A stretch of 64,000 bases of DNA from Fasciola hepatica (lineage: Eukaryota; Platyhelminthes; Trematoda; Plagiorchiida; Fasciolidae), in contig CANUEZ040000117.1 in assembly GCA_948099385.1 (NCBI GenBank), forward strand, positions 3,148,001-3,212,000, given 5' to 3'. The notes beneath the pieces were generated by a model. The model was not told the origin of the DNA and did no database searches. It saw only the letters and a list, made by a program, of their open reading frames with translations. This document shows positions 1 through 9,247 of this stretch, piece by piece; position 1 is the stretch's first letter, and each line of letters begins with the position of its first letter. Both the position numbers and the translations under genes were made by a program.

Positions 1-1130
1 GCGTCGGAGCTGTGCCCCTTAGACGGCGCATGTGCTGAAAGAAAAATGCCTTATTGGTCCGTGCTCGATCAAGTACAGATCGCTGGACTGCATTCTGATA
101 GGACCTAATCTTGTCTTTGCATATGTTCCTTATGATCCTGAAGTCTTCTGCATCACGGGCAAGGCCTGTGGCTTTATATCTAGCAAAGAGGCGTGCGCGT
201 TCGTCTAGAATGCGCCTAATGGGGCGAGGGAGGGGTCGCTTAGCGGTCTGTGGGCGACGAATTCTGGGGACAAAATGCCTATCAGCTAAGGAGATTACCT
301 CTCTGAGATTCTCTGCCATTTCATCCGCAGAGTTACCTGGGTTAGTTAAATTTAGCTGGGAGCGAAAAAATGCACAGACTTGGTCAAAGTTGGTCCTTTT
401 GAAGGATCTCAAAATTTTAGTTTCTGACGGAAGAGGAGGCCATTTCACGATATAATCGAATCCAATGAGAATGTGATCACTTTTGCCGAGGGGCGGCAAG
501 TAATGCACCACATCTATTAGGAACCGATCATTGGTGATGACCAGGTCTAGTAGGGACGGGGCGTGGCCTGTGCGATATTTAGTCGGATCTCTTACGTTCT
601 GCACCCATGAGTTTTTCAGTACGAGATCAAGGAGGGGTTTATCGAAAGTGATATCCGGGGCATCAGCTCTTTGCCAGTTTGTACTGGGAGAGTTGAAGTC
701 ACCAGTGACTAACAGATGGGTGAAGTCTGTATAGCTTTTCAGGGAGCCTAATAGGTCTATGAGACCTATGCTGTCAGTTGAATTGCATGCGGGAGGACGG
801 TAGACAACACCAAGCAATAGGGTATCTGTCCTAGAGAGGTTAAACACGGCCCACAGACAATCAATACATGAAAAGGTTGGTGTTGTCAGTAAGGTGGGAG
901 GAGGGATCGAACTATCGTAGTATATGATGACCCCGCCGGCACGACCTCTACTGGAGTCCCGCCTTACTGTGAAGTATCCCGGAATGGATATTTCGGCATC
1001 AAGTATGTCAGGGGTGAGCCAGGTTTCTGTGAGGGCTATGATCTGAGGCTCCTTATCTACTGCAAGCTGCCGAAGCTCCGGGATCTTATTCAACACACTC
1101 AGGCAATTGCTGTAAAAACACTTGAGCACA
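1..1130 (-). CDS. CR1-like LINE ORF2, endonuclease part, runs off the window edge
   Basis: Open minus-strand frame encoding the apurinic-like (EEP) endonuclease of a CR1-type non-LTR retrotransposon, which nicks target DNA for reverse transcription. Visible motifs in order are IIALTETWLT, RGRAGGVIIYY, LLLGVVYRPP, LLVTGDFNSP and LGKSDHILIGF, covering the catalytic Glu, the GDFN box and the Asp-His pair. The frame stays open to base 1, with the pre-RT linker (RRIRRPQTAKRP) near the edge, so the reverse transcriptase lies outside the window. It overlaps the 3' end of ORF1 in the -1 frame, and I see no ATG near its start. The upstream limit given is approximate. Assignment to CR1-like rests on the endonuclease motifs and two-ORF layout. 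Confidence 0.85.
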
Positions 1131-2409
1131 TGCTCAGGAGTTGTTGCAGAATCGCCAGAGGCAGCTGGTTTTGGGTTTGAGGAGGGGGAAAGAGGGGGAT
1201 TTGAGGATGGAAAGGAGGTCCTGGGAGAGTCGGGGGCTGAAGATATTGGGGGGCTAGAGGGTAAGCAGACTGCTGGGGGGACCGGTAGGTTTTGATGTCT
1301 AGTAACCTGGGGGGTATCAATCCAGGTGGACGGTCTACATCCTTCGGTCTCCGAAAAGGGTGGGCTGCCTTTTGTGGTTTGCCCTTCTGCGCACTGCTTG
1401 ATGCCCTATTCTGAGTTTTCTTGCGGGTGAGCTTATTTTTCATGACAGCACCAGATATATTATCTGGTGCTTTAACCTCCTCACTGCTTCTTTCAGTAGA
1501 AACAGGTTGCAGGTTCATGTCTGGGCTCAAGGATGAGTGAGTCTCGTCCGTTGAAACAGTCTTGTTGGCTATGATGGGGCCTGGGATGCTTTTCGTAGGC
1601 GACAGATGTTTAGTGGCACTAGGCCTAATACTGGGAGTACTTTCGGCGATGGGAAATGGTGTCAGTAGGGAAGCGAGGGATGGTGGGCATGCAGCTCGGT
1701 CCTCAAGGCGAGTTACCTGGACAACTGGCAGCACTCTGAGCTTAGGATCGGCTTTTTGTGGAATTTTTGGCATAGCCTTCTCACTACGGAGCCTCAGATG
1801 AAGTGGCTTATCAATGGATACGCCCTTGAGCCCTTTAATTTCTTCCTTGAGCTTTGCGGCCAAAGAAACAATTCGTTTGGCTGCATCTGTGGAACCCATT
1901 ACAATGAGGATACCGTGAACCCGGTTGGTGCGTTTGGTTACCAACCAAGTGGACCGACCTTTAAGTGAGAAAGGGAGCTTAAGGCGGTTAAACACCTGGG
2001 CGTAGGTGTCATGAGGGTGATCTGAACTGAGGAAGCGGCCCCAAAGGATGACTCGCTTGGAGCAATTCTCGGTATCTTGTAAAATCTTTGCGGCGTCAAG
2101 AATTTGCTGCTCAGAAACTCTACAAACCTGATCGGCTGCCTGGGACACCGGGAGGGATTTGATTACCAAACTCCTCAGGCTGGACAGCTCATCCTTAAGG
2201 GTGCGGACGGTGGCCCTTAGCTCGGCTATCTCTGCAGCCTGACTTTGGACTGTACATTTTAGTGGATCCGTTGCCAGCGCATTATGAAGGACCGTTTCGT
2301 CCGGATTGAGGAATGAGGCATTGGCCACGGAGGGGGAATCGCACTGCCTCATGGGGAAAGTAGCCTCATCTGAGCAAGCGGTTATATCAATGGTGGGGGG
2401 CATTGACAT
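1099..2409 (-). CDS. CR1-like LINE ORF1 protein, 436 aa
   Basis: Intact minus-strand ORF starting with a real ATG at 2409, lying just upstream of the ORF2 endonuclease frame and overlapping it in the -1 frame. The protein has a heptad-like region around residues 55-95 (AAEIAELRATVRTLKDELSS), which could form a coiled coil. A folded middle part around residues 110-215 (VILWGRFLSSD, VFNRLKLPF, VHGILIVMGS) resembles the RNA-binding part of LINE ORF1 proteins. The tail is rich in Pro, Ser and basic residues. It probably coats element RNA. It shows no PHD-type finger, unlike the ORF1 at 9248-10396, so it belongs to a different CR1-like lineage. The ORF1p role is inferred from position. Confidence 0.75.
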   Translation of the reverse strand: MSMPPTIDITACSDEATFPMRQCDSPSVANASFLNPDETVLHNALATDPLKCTVQSQAAEIAELRATVRTLKDELSSLRSLVIKSLPVSQAADQVCRVSEQQILDAAKILQDTENCSKRVILWGRFLSSDHPHDTYAQVFNRLKLPFSLKGRSTWLVTKRTNRVHGILIVMGSTDAAKRIVSLAAKLKEEIKGLKGVSIDKPLHLRLRSEKAMPKIPQKADPKLRVLPVVQVTRLEDRAACPPSLASLLTPFPIAESTPSIRPSATKHLSPTKSIPGPIIANKTVSTDETHSSLSPDMNLQPVSTERSSEEVKAPDNISGAVMKNKLTRKKTQNRASSSAQKGKPQKAAHPFRRPKDVDRPPGLIPPRLLDIKTYRSPQQSAYPLAPQYLQPPTLPGPPFHPQIPLFPPPQTQNQLPLAILQQLLSMCSSVFTAIA

Positions 2410-2984
2410 TATTCAGGATCCAGTCAGCACAGATAAAGATAAACTTAAATGGAGGGGGACGAGCTGTGTGTGATTGGCCGTTAGTCTCTCGGATACTTAC
2501 GAAAGAAACTGGAATCAAATTTGATAAGACTTACTACTGGGTGGGCTCGGCTATACTTTTGCTTTACAGAGACAACACTTAAACGAGATTTAGTGCGTAC
2601 GTTGCGAACCATGTGGCTGAAATCCATCAGTGGTTTGAACCCTGGCAGTGGCCTCATGTCAGATCGGAGGCTAATCCTGCGGGTTTGGAATCAACAGGCA
2701 CAACACAACCGAGTGATATTTTCAGCTGGTTCGAAGGTCCTAACTTCCAAATGAACGAAGAAACTTTATGGCTCACCAGACCTAAAGTTGTTGCAGCACC
2801 GCCGGACAGGGGGTTCAAGCAGTCTTCGAGTACAACTCACACAATGTTGTAGCATACATGGACAAATGCACTTCTAGGTGGAAACTACAGCTGGTTTCAC
2901 TCGCCGAAGTCGGTAGCGTGGCTTCCCCATTCTAAAATGTACATTACAGTCATGAGATGCGGAGGCACAGATCTATGATTGAAA
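2410..2984. other. No gene recognised; probable 5' UTR of the minus-strand CR1-like element
   Basis: Short overlapping ORFs only, none recognisable. It lies between ORF1 of the minus-strand LINE and a block similar to the 5' end of another CR1-like element, so a 5' untranslated role is the simplest reading. Confidence 0.3.
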
Positions 2985-3186
2985 ACTGGGCCGTTGAGAA
3001 TATGCGATTCCCACTGCAAAAATGGCCCCAACGTGCCTACAACTCGAACACAAGGTGCGAACTTCAGCTATGCTTGTCCGCCTGCAAGCTAGGGTGACGA
3101 GCCGGAATGGATAATAACAACTCACGGCCCGCCCGAACCTCCCGAACCCCTAACCGCACAACGAAAACGGACCCCACTAGCAAATC
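2985..3186 (-). repeat. Copy of a CR1-like 5' UTR without the TRIM insertion (related empty site)
   Basis: Read on the minus strand, this block matches 8331-8394 joined directly to 9048-9175. Shared words include TTTTCGTTGTGCGGTTAGGG, GTTCGGGCGG, GTGAGTTGTTATTATCC, AGCTTGCA and GCACCTTGTGTTC. The 653-bp LTR element present at 8395-9047 is absent here, so this copy shows the sequence before insertion. Similarity fades near 2985. It is either the 5' end of the minus-strand LINE or a truncated neighbour. Confidence 0.75.
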
Positions 3187-4307
3187 GAATCGAATCAGGT
3201 CACAGGAACAAGACCAAGGCTTGCCACGTTTTCCAGGTTCTAGCTCCGTAAGCCCGGGATTTTTTCAACTTATTTCCATGTCCCCTTTGTTCTGGAATCT
3301 ACGGCCACTTGAAGTAGACTATCTGGTCTAAGGCCAGAAAAGCCCTTCATTACCTTGAACGTTTCTATGAGATCCCCTCGACTTCTCCTTTCCTACGGGG
3401 AAATTTTCTAATCACAGAGTCTCTGCTCGTCAGTCTTACTCTTTTGCCCCTCAACCATTCGCGTGGAAAGACGTTGGACGTTCTCTAAGCAGGTAGCGTC
3501 CTTTTTGCAGAAGGGTGACCAAGCCTGCACGCTACCTTCTAAGTGAGGTCGTAATATAGCCATGTAAATGGGTGTGAATACCTCCGACTGCCGGCAAGAT
3601 AAAGCTGATCACAGTCTAAGGAGCTCCCCACGAGCCTTTTGTGCAGCAGCGTTGCACTGCTCCGACCATTTGAAGTCACTGCTCATGATGACCCCAGAGT
3701 CATTAACCTTACTGACTGTTTCTATGGTGAACAGCCCTTGATCATGGACGACAGTTAGGCCCTCTTTTGTCTTTGACAACAAATGGCTTTTTCCAGCGTT
3801 CAGAGGTAAGTCCCATTCGTATGCCCAGTCCAGAACGGTACCTATATCCCTGCCCATTCCACCCTACCCTCAGATCCCTGAGGTACATCACTGGTGGCGT
3901 TCACCAAACTGGGGCACCTGACCCACACTTTGACAAAAAACGTCCCGTAGGAGATGGATTCCTCCAGCCACCTAAATGCTGGCCCACCTATATCAAACAT
4001 CTCCATCTTGCATAGCAAAGGACGACGATTACCGGAGTCGAACGCCTTGCTCAAGTCGAGGTAGCATACCTCAACTAGCTTGCCTTCGTCCAGCCGTCGA
4101 GTTACTTCATCTAAGAAGCACAAGAGATTGGTCAGACAAGATCTATTTTTCAGGAATCCATGCTGGGCCGGACTTAACATGGAGTGCTCCAGTACTTGCT
4201 GGCAGATGTGGGCAGGGATGATCTTACATAGGATGCTAGGTAGACTTGCCGGCCTGTAGTTATGCATAGCCGACTTAGGTCCACTCTTATGTATCACCAC
4301 GACGGGA
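3187..4307 (-). pseudogene. CR1-like reverse transcriptase fragment with the catalytic box deleted
   Basis: Minus-strand RT remnant, 5' truncated at VIHKSGPK. It carries NYRPASL, AQHGFLKNRSC, VCYLDLSKAFD and DVPQGSE, then jumps to GTVLDWAYEWDLPLNAGK. The stretch that should hold the YADD catalytic motif is missing, a deletion near 3855. After a stop the C-terminal part continues as YMAILRPHLE, NVQRLSTRMV and LIETFKVMKG. The 3' end is a short GATTC-type repeat at 3186-3200. It cannot encode an active enzyme. It abuts another CR1-like 3' tail at 4308 and a CR1-like 5' end at 3186, all in the same orientation. Confidence 0.8.
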
Positions 4308-4530
4308 ATCGAATCAGGTCACAGGAAGTAGACCGCAGCGTGCCACGTTTTTACAGGTTCTCGCACAGTGAGCTCCTTGCGTCACTCGATGCTGCGACAA
4401 ATGGAAGAAACAATGTTTTCTTCGGTGTTTGCGCAGGGGTACACGGGGGACCCCGAAGTCTTTCAGTCGTGAAGTAATTCGAGGGCACGAGGCCAGAGCC
4501 CAAATATTTCCGGATATTGTATTCATCTAC
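4308..4530 (-). repeat. 3' tail of a second CR1-like copy
   Basis: The minus-strand end of this block (plus 4308-4362) matches 3188-3245, the 3' end of the neighbouring RT fragment: both carry GAATCGAATCAGGTCACAGG followed by CCACGTTTT and ACAGGTTCT or CCAGGTTCT. It is therefore the tail of a related element into whose terminal GATTC repeats the 3187-4307 copy is joined. Coding content is too eroded to read. Confidence 0.55.
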
Positions 4531-5539
4531 TTTTCGCTAAAGAGGGGGACTGAATGAAACTAGATCGCGTCGCACTCCAAACAGCTGCAAGAACGAGAAG
4601 CTACTGATTAGAGAATGGAAAACAATTAAATAGGAACTTATTAATGACAGATTTATATATGCACTTGCAGTTTACCGTCAGCAGCTTCCATTTAACTCTG
4701 CATCGCATCTTATCTATTGTGCTCTCACAACTTCTTGAGTTCCCTGTCAAATAGCCGGTGGACCTTACCACACTATTTGCACCGGCCGAACGGCATTTTT
4801 GAAGGACTGAATGCACGCAGATCCGGCACCAATAAATCGCTAGCAGGATCGCCAAAGGCTGGACAGCCCACAGTCGAAGTGGAGTTTCCGTCAGGTAGGG
4901 GGCGATTTTTTTAGACGTTCGGGAAGGCGCCTGTTTCAACACTGGCTTGCTCTGGTTCCACTGGGGATGCACCCAAATATCAAAAACGGCCTTGGTGCTC
5001 CATGGGAGTCATGATAACCTGAATTAGGTATGTCCAGGGTGGATAGCAAGGAGCAGGAACAAGTCTTACACTAGGTCCGAAGAAAGCTTTAAAAAGTAAC
5101 GAAAGAAAAACACCGCACATGTAGACGTACATGAGGAAGGAGCCAGCTAGGTTCCTCCGAAAGGCAAGACTGGCGCCCCACTCTTGATCCCCTCAAGAAA
5201 GGCAGCGGTCACTCACTGCTAAGGTGGAGGGAATGTCTACGAAACGCGACGTCTGAAAAGTCATTCAAGATTGGGTTGGGCGAAGAATGAAAAGCTCGAC
5301 CGATCTGATTCATTGCCGAGCCATACAAATAGAAACCCTGCAAGCTCAAGGCGCCCCTATCATGTATGTAATGGGAACGATACAGGCAGGCACGGAACTA
5401 GCACTGGGACGCAACAGGAAGGTAATTATAAATAGGCTATGCGAATCGCTTCGCGGGGAGCTGCTTGAAAGAGGTTGTCTGTGACAAAGTGCTACCGACC
5501 CATTAGGACAATTTGGAGTACCCTAGCACGCCCTTTTTA
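4531..5539. other. No gene or known repeat recognised
   Basis: Only short unrecognised ORFs. The plus-strand ORF at 5287-5484 resembles no family I know. It could be the leader of the BEL/Pao element that follows, but there is no direct sign of that. Confidence 0.3.
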
Positions 5540-6400
5540 AGGGGATACCCTTCCTGGGGAGATGAAGACCAAGTGCTGATGAGCAAGAACGAGGGAGGTC
5601 CGCCTTCGTGGAGCTGGGGATCTCCAAATACCGAGGTGCGTTCCTCGACGCGAGGGCCAGATTAGGCATGGACTCCAGGAGAGGTATTAGAATAAAACCG
5701 GATAACTCTACATCCGGGAGGGTCAAAACCGGCTCTTTTGAAACGATCGATTTATCAAGGGTAGAACTACCAGTTTTCGAGCCGAACAAGTGATCAAAAT
5801 ACAGAGCTTTTCAACAGCCTCCGACAATTTAAGTTACAGGGCTGAACTCAATGCAATGCATACATTGGAGGGCATAGTCCGCCACCTCTCGCCCGAGCTA
5901 CAGGGTCGGCGGGCGGAAGATGCGGAACTTAAAGGCAGGAGCGACCATGAGGCTCACTTCGACGATTTGACCGAATAATTGGACCGTCAAACCAGGACAG
6001 CCAACAGTAGATTTGGTCGGCTCATCCGGGACAAAAACCAGTTGAACAAGCCTAGCACCAACCAGGCTCAAACCACTGCGCGGGAACACCCGAAATATCA
6101 GCATTGGCCCAAGTCGCACAACATTTCATGCGAGGCTGTGGCGCATCCAGGTTGCAGGTCCCGCGGCGCCAGCCATGCGCTACCAGAATGCGCGAGGTTC
6201 ATCAAGATGGCGATAGATAAACGTTGGAGAATGACGAGGATGACGGGAGCTCGCTTAATCTGCCTTAACACCACACAAGGAGCGGCAGCTTGCTGGATAA
6301 GAACCAGGTGTGGTCACGAGGGTTGTGAGAGCAGACAACGCCGATTGTTGTACCGGGTGAAAGAAACTACACCAGAGGCTAACAACAAGCCCAGTGTGAT
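5540..6400 (+). pseudogene. BEL/Pao-type gag remnant
   Basis: Fragments in changing frames read like the gag of a BEL/Pao LTR retrotransposon. There is an ELPVFEPNK segment, a long hydrophilic middle, DLTE followed by LDRQTRTANSRFGRLI, then a Cys/His-rich end with GASHALPECARF, IDKRWRM and CGHEGCESRQRRLLYR. The last part corresponds to the SHAL-C / KRW / C-x4-C-R region that ends Pao-type gag proteins. There are in-frame stops, for example near 5790 and 5976. No LTR was found in the window. Family is from motif order only. Confidence 0.6.
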
Positions 6401-6627
6401 TTATTTGAAGTCACGGTTTGTCAGTAAACCAGTGCGTTTAGGAATAGTTGCCGTGGGATTACTGACCCCACCTGGGGTGGACAAAGCATATGCTTTGTCG
6501 GCCGTGGATCAGACACAACTCTAGTGAAGGAGCGTTTTGCCGACAGACGCCGGCTCGCTAAGAGCACGACGTCATTAGCGGTGAACACGGTGGGCGGAAC
6601 AAAATTAATGATTGCAAGTCGGTTGCG
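6337..6627 (+). repeat. Left arm of a 291-bp near-perfect inverted repeat (BEL/Pao protease region)
   Basis: Matches the reverse complement of 7995-8285 over equal length with about three mismatches by eye (near 6345, 6568 and 6617). The arms are separated by about 1.37 kb. Confidence 0.85.
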
Positions 6628-7340
6628 TTTTCACCAACGACGAAGTCGAATCAACGGAGTCACCTACACGGGCTGATCCCCCCATGAGATCACCAACTTC
6701 GGTGAATACAACTCAAACTATGTGTCCCCCCCGCAGAATCTAACCGTTGTAGACTGGAGAGCTACTAATTAGATCTTCTCATCGACTGCGACCTGCCAGG
6801 GGTACATTATGTGCTAAACCAGAGTGGAAACCTCCAGGCACCCCATGCCGCACCCACAGCGCTTGGATGGATATTTTATGGTCCAGCCGGGGACGCTTTC
6901 CGTAAATTACGTATCACCAGAAACGGACCACAGAGAGTATCCATTGCAACGACTGTTCCAACAGGAGATTCACAACACTAGAGACGAAAGACTATCACTG
7001 CCTCGAGAGGACCACTCCGCTCGGCGGACAGTGAGACAAGGAACCAGAGGCTTTAAAAACTGTTCAAGATTCCGTTCCCATGGCGCAAACTAGCAGACCC
7101 TAGGACTGACAACAGAAACTATGCTCTGCGATGACAACTGTGATTGAAAGGAGGCTTCGTTCGAGGCCAGGATCTGTGGGAAGATACGCAGAAGTAATGA
7201 CGCGAAACGAGGCTTTCGGCCAAGTTGAAAGGGTGCCTTCAACTACCGACGGCCGGAAGAGGATTTGGTATCTACTTTACCACTCAGCACCTCAGAGGAT
7301 GTCCTCGAACTGCTTTCCCATTGTTGGGCATCAATAAAGA
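6401..7340 (+). pseudogene. BEL/Pao-type pol remnant: protease and start of RT
   Basis: Follows the gag remnant directly. A protease-like stretch shows VRLGIVAVGLL, GVDKAYAL, a frameshift, then GSDTTLVKERFADRR and VNTVGGTKLMIA. The indel falls at the aspartic active-site region. Further on, after several stops, come pieces like a BEL/Pao RT N-terminus: PWRKLADPRTDNRNYAL, then KVMTRNEAFGQVERVP and RIWYLLYHS. Similarity stops around 7340, well before any RT catalytic motif, so the element is truncated. The protease part is duplicated in inverted orientation at 7995-8285. Confidence 0.6.
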
Positions 7341-7829
7341 CATCACCACTCCCCTATCGTCACTTTTTTTCTTCAAAATCTTGGAGGTTTCCGTCAGGTC
7401 ACCCCGAAGTCTAAGTGTCCGGGTGCTGCCCATAAGTGAGCCCCCGCAGGTGAGCCAACCATCTCGTGAAACCGCTCTGCAGCAGGTCCACGATCTAAGA
7501 GTCCTCTGCCGAGTGAGGCGGTCAGGTCTGGGCACAATTCCCCGATAGGTACGCACATGATTTTTGTGTAGTGTCAATAGCGTCTTTGGTTTTTCTCGAT
7601 GCTGCTGCTCCTTTGTGCTCCCAGAGTGATGCGGGGGCTTCCAAGCCGCTACACGACGTTGTTCACTTCGTTTTGATTCGCCGATGCAGAACAGTAAAAC
7701 CCGCGGCCAGTCGGGTGTCCAGAACTACTTCGGCGTGGACGCGCCCTCACGTTGGACTTGGGTCAGGTCAGGTCTTGAAGTCTTGAAACAGGCTTAGGCT
7801 GAAATCTTCCCGGATCTTAAGATTTCCCT
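7341..7829. other. Spacer with no recognised content
   Basis: Lies between the truncated BEL/Pao RT and the inverted copy of the protease region. No family recognised in any frame. Confidence 0.3.
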
Positions 7830-8285
7830 ACCTAAATGTCACCGGTGGGCTGGAAGACAGTTTACCGGATGATGGGGCAATAGGGAAATGGAGGGGGATT
7901 CGAAGTACAAACATTGACAGGATCTTGCACACGGTACTGCCAGAGAGCTGAAAGACAGAACACCCATTACTCCCGATTTCATCAATAGTGTAACCGCAAC
8001 CGACCTGCAATCATTAATTTTGTTCCGCCCACCGTGTTCACCGCTAATGACGTCGTGCCCTTAGCGAGCCGGCGTCTGTCGGCAAAACGCTCCTTCACTA
8101 GAGTTGTGTCTGATCCACGGCCGACAAAGCATATGCTTTGTCCACCCCAGGTGGGGTCAGTAATCCCACGGCAACTATTCCTAAACGCACTGGTTTACTG
8201 ACAAACCGTGACTTCAAATAAATCACACTGGGCTTGTTGTTAGCCTCTGGTGTAGTTTCTTTCACCCGGTACAACACTCGGCGTT
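7830..8285 (-). pseudogene. Inverted second copy of BEL/Pao protease region
   Basis: Minus-strand sequence from 8285 down to 7995 repeats 6337-6627, including the same protease frameshift. From 7994 to about 7830 it carries on as unrelated-looking or diverged pol sequence. It is the right arm of the inverted repeat. Confidence 0.75.
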
Positions 8286-8309
8286 AGCTGCCCGCCGTTA
8301 TCTGTCCTA

Positions 8310-8330
8310 TGAAAACTGAACTGAACTGAC
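8310..8330 (+). repeat. AACTG-type tail, probable RTE 3' end
   Basis: AAACTGAACTGAACTGACC resembles the terminal repeats at the RTE 3' end near 43660-43676. The full-length CR1-like element begins right after it. Confidence 0.4.
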
Positions 8331-8390
8331 CTGATTCGCTAGTGGTGGGCCATTTTCGTTGTGCGGTTAGGGGCTCGGGAGGTTCGGGCG

Positions 8391-8394
8391 GTTG
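8391..8394 (+). repeat. Target-site duplication, left (GTTG)
   Basis: GTTG directly before the left LTR, repeated at 9048-9051 after the right LTR. Confidence 0.8.
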
Positions 8395-8562
8395 TGTAAC
8401 GGCCAGAGTGGAGGCCGCCATCTTGTTGTTCGTTTAATGTAAGTGTTGGTGCCGTTGATACACTTACTGAGCCTCGGCTCATGGAGTTTTTCCCTTTTGT
8501 GCTTTTGCAGATCAACCACGCTCACCCCCCCGGCGGAAGATCACTGCTGCTTGCGTGTTACA
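8395..8562 (+). repeat. Left LTR of the TRIM-like element
   Basis: 168 bp, TG...CA ends inside a TGTAAC/GTTACA inverted motif. Identical by eye to 8880-9047, including the C7 run. Confidence 0.95.
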
Positions 8563-8566
8563 AATT

Positions 8567-8584
8567 TGGTGCCGCGACCCGGGA
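8567..8584 (+). promoter_or_regulatory. Candidate tRNA primer-binding site of the TRIM-like element
   Basis: TGGTGCCGCGACCCGGGA begins five bases after the LTR. Its complement ends ACCA and reads like a tRNA 3' end with a CCCGGG T-arm half. It resembles tRNA-Phe, but the tRNA identity is a guess. Confidence 0.7.
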
Positions 8585-8867
8585 CCGGAGGTTATGGGAG
8601 GCCTTGGTGATTGACCTGAAAATGGCCGTACAGATAATTGTGCTCTGTGAAGTGTGACACGGTCTTAATGTGGCCCAGTAGAGGTCTTTTGAATTGGCCT
8701 GCACGGAGTAATAAAGCGGAAGGCCCGATTGGTTGTATAGTTTTGAGGTACTGCGTAATCGGCAGTGAACCTGTAAAATGGCCTGCCCGAGGCGTGGTCC
8801 CAGGGAACTGAGTACTCCTGTGGTGTGATAGCGGAGTAAGTAACACTGTGGACAGTGTTCTTTCGTT

Positions 8868-8879
8868 GAGGGGGAGCAG
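8868..8879 (+). promoter_or_regulatory. Polypurine tract of the TRIM-like element
   Basis: GAGGGGGAGCAG lies directly against the right LTR, where the plus-strand primer should be. Confidence 0.75.
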
Positions 8880-9047
8880 TGTAACGGCCAGAGTGGAGGC
8901 CGCCATCTTGTTGTTCGTTTAATGTAAGTGTTGGTGCCGTTGATACACTTACTGAGCCTCGGCTCATGGAGTTTTTCCCTTTTGTGCTTTTGCAGATCAA
9001 CCACGCTCACCCCCCCGGCGGAAGATCACTGCTGCTTGCGTGTTACA
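8880..9047 (+). repeat. Right LTR of the TRIM-like element
   Basis: 168 bp, identical to the left LTR. Followed by the GTTG duplication at 9048-9051. Confidence 0.95.
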
Positions 9048-9247
9048 GTTGGTGAGTTGTTATTATCCTGTCCAGCTTGTCACTCTAGCTTGCAAGCGGG
9101 CAAGCATGGCCGAAGTTTGCACCTTGTGTTCAAGTTGTAGGCAAGTTGGGGGCACTTTCGCGGTGGGAATACGAATCTAGGAGGTTCGACGCACTGCAGG
9201 AATTATTTCTGTGGTTGTGCCATTCTGTGGACTATAATTTGCCCACA

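Larger units (their letters stand above)
8395..9047 (+). mobile_element. TRIM-like non-autonomous LTR retrotransposon, 653 bp
   Basis: Two identical 168-bp direct repeats (8395-8562 and 8880-9047) begin TGTAAC and end GTTACA. They flank a 317-bp interior with no coding capacity. A primer-binding-site-like block follows the left LTR and a purine tract precedes the right one. GTTG duplications flank the element. Size and structure fit a terminal-repeat retrotransposon in miniature, mobilised in trans by an autonomous LTR element. Identical LTRs imply recent insertion. The minus-strand block 2985-3186 gives the related empty site. Confidence 0.9.

Noticed and set aside
5573..5600. CTGATGAG word suggesting a hammerhead ribozyme
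   Set aside because: No matching GAAA strand or stem I/III pairing nearby. It lies in BEL/Pao gag sequence.
6487..6506. 20-bp perfect palindrome GACAAAGCATATGCTTTGTC
   Set aside because: It is part of the BEL/Pao protease coding region and recurs only because that region is duplicated. No regulatory context.
8558..9010. Overlapping minus-strand ORFs across the TRIM-like element
   Set aside because: They cross LTR and interior boundaries and resemble no protein.
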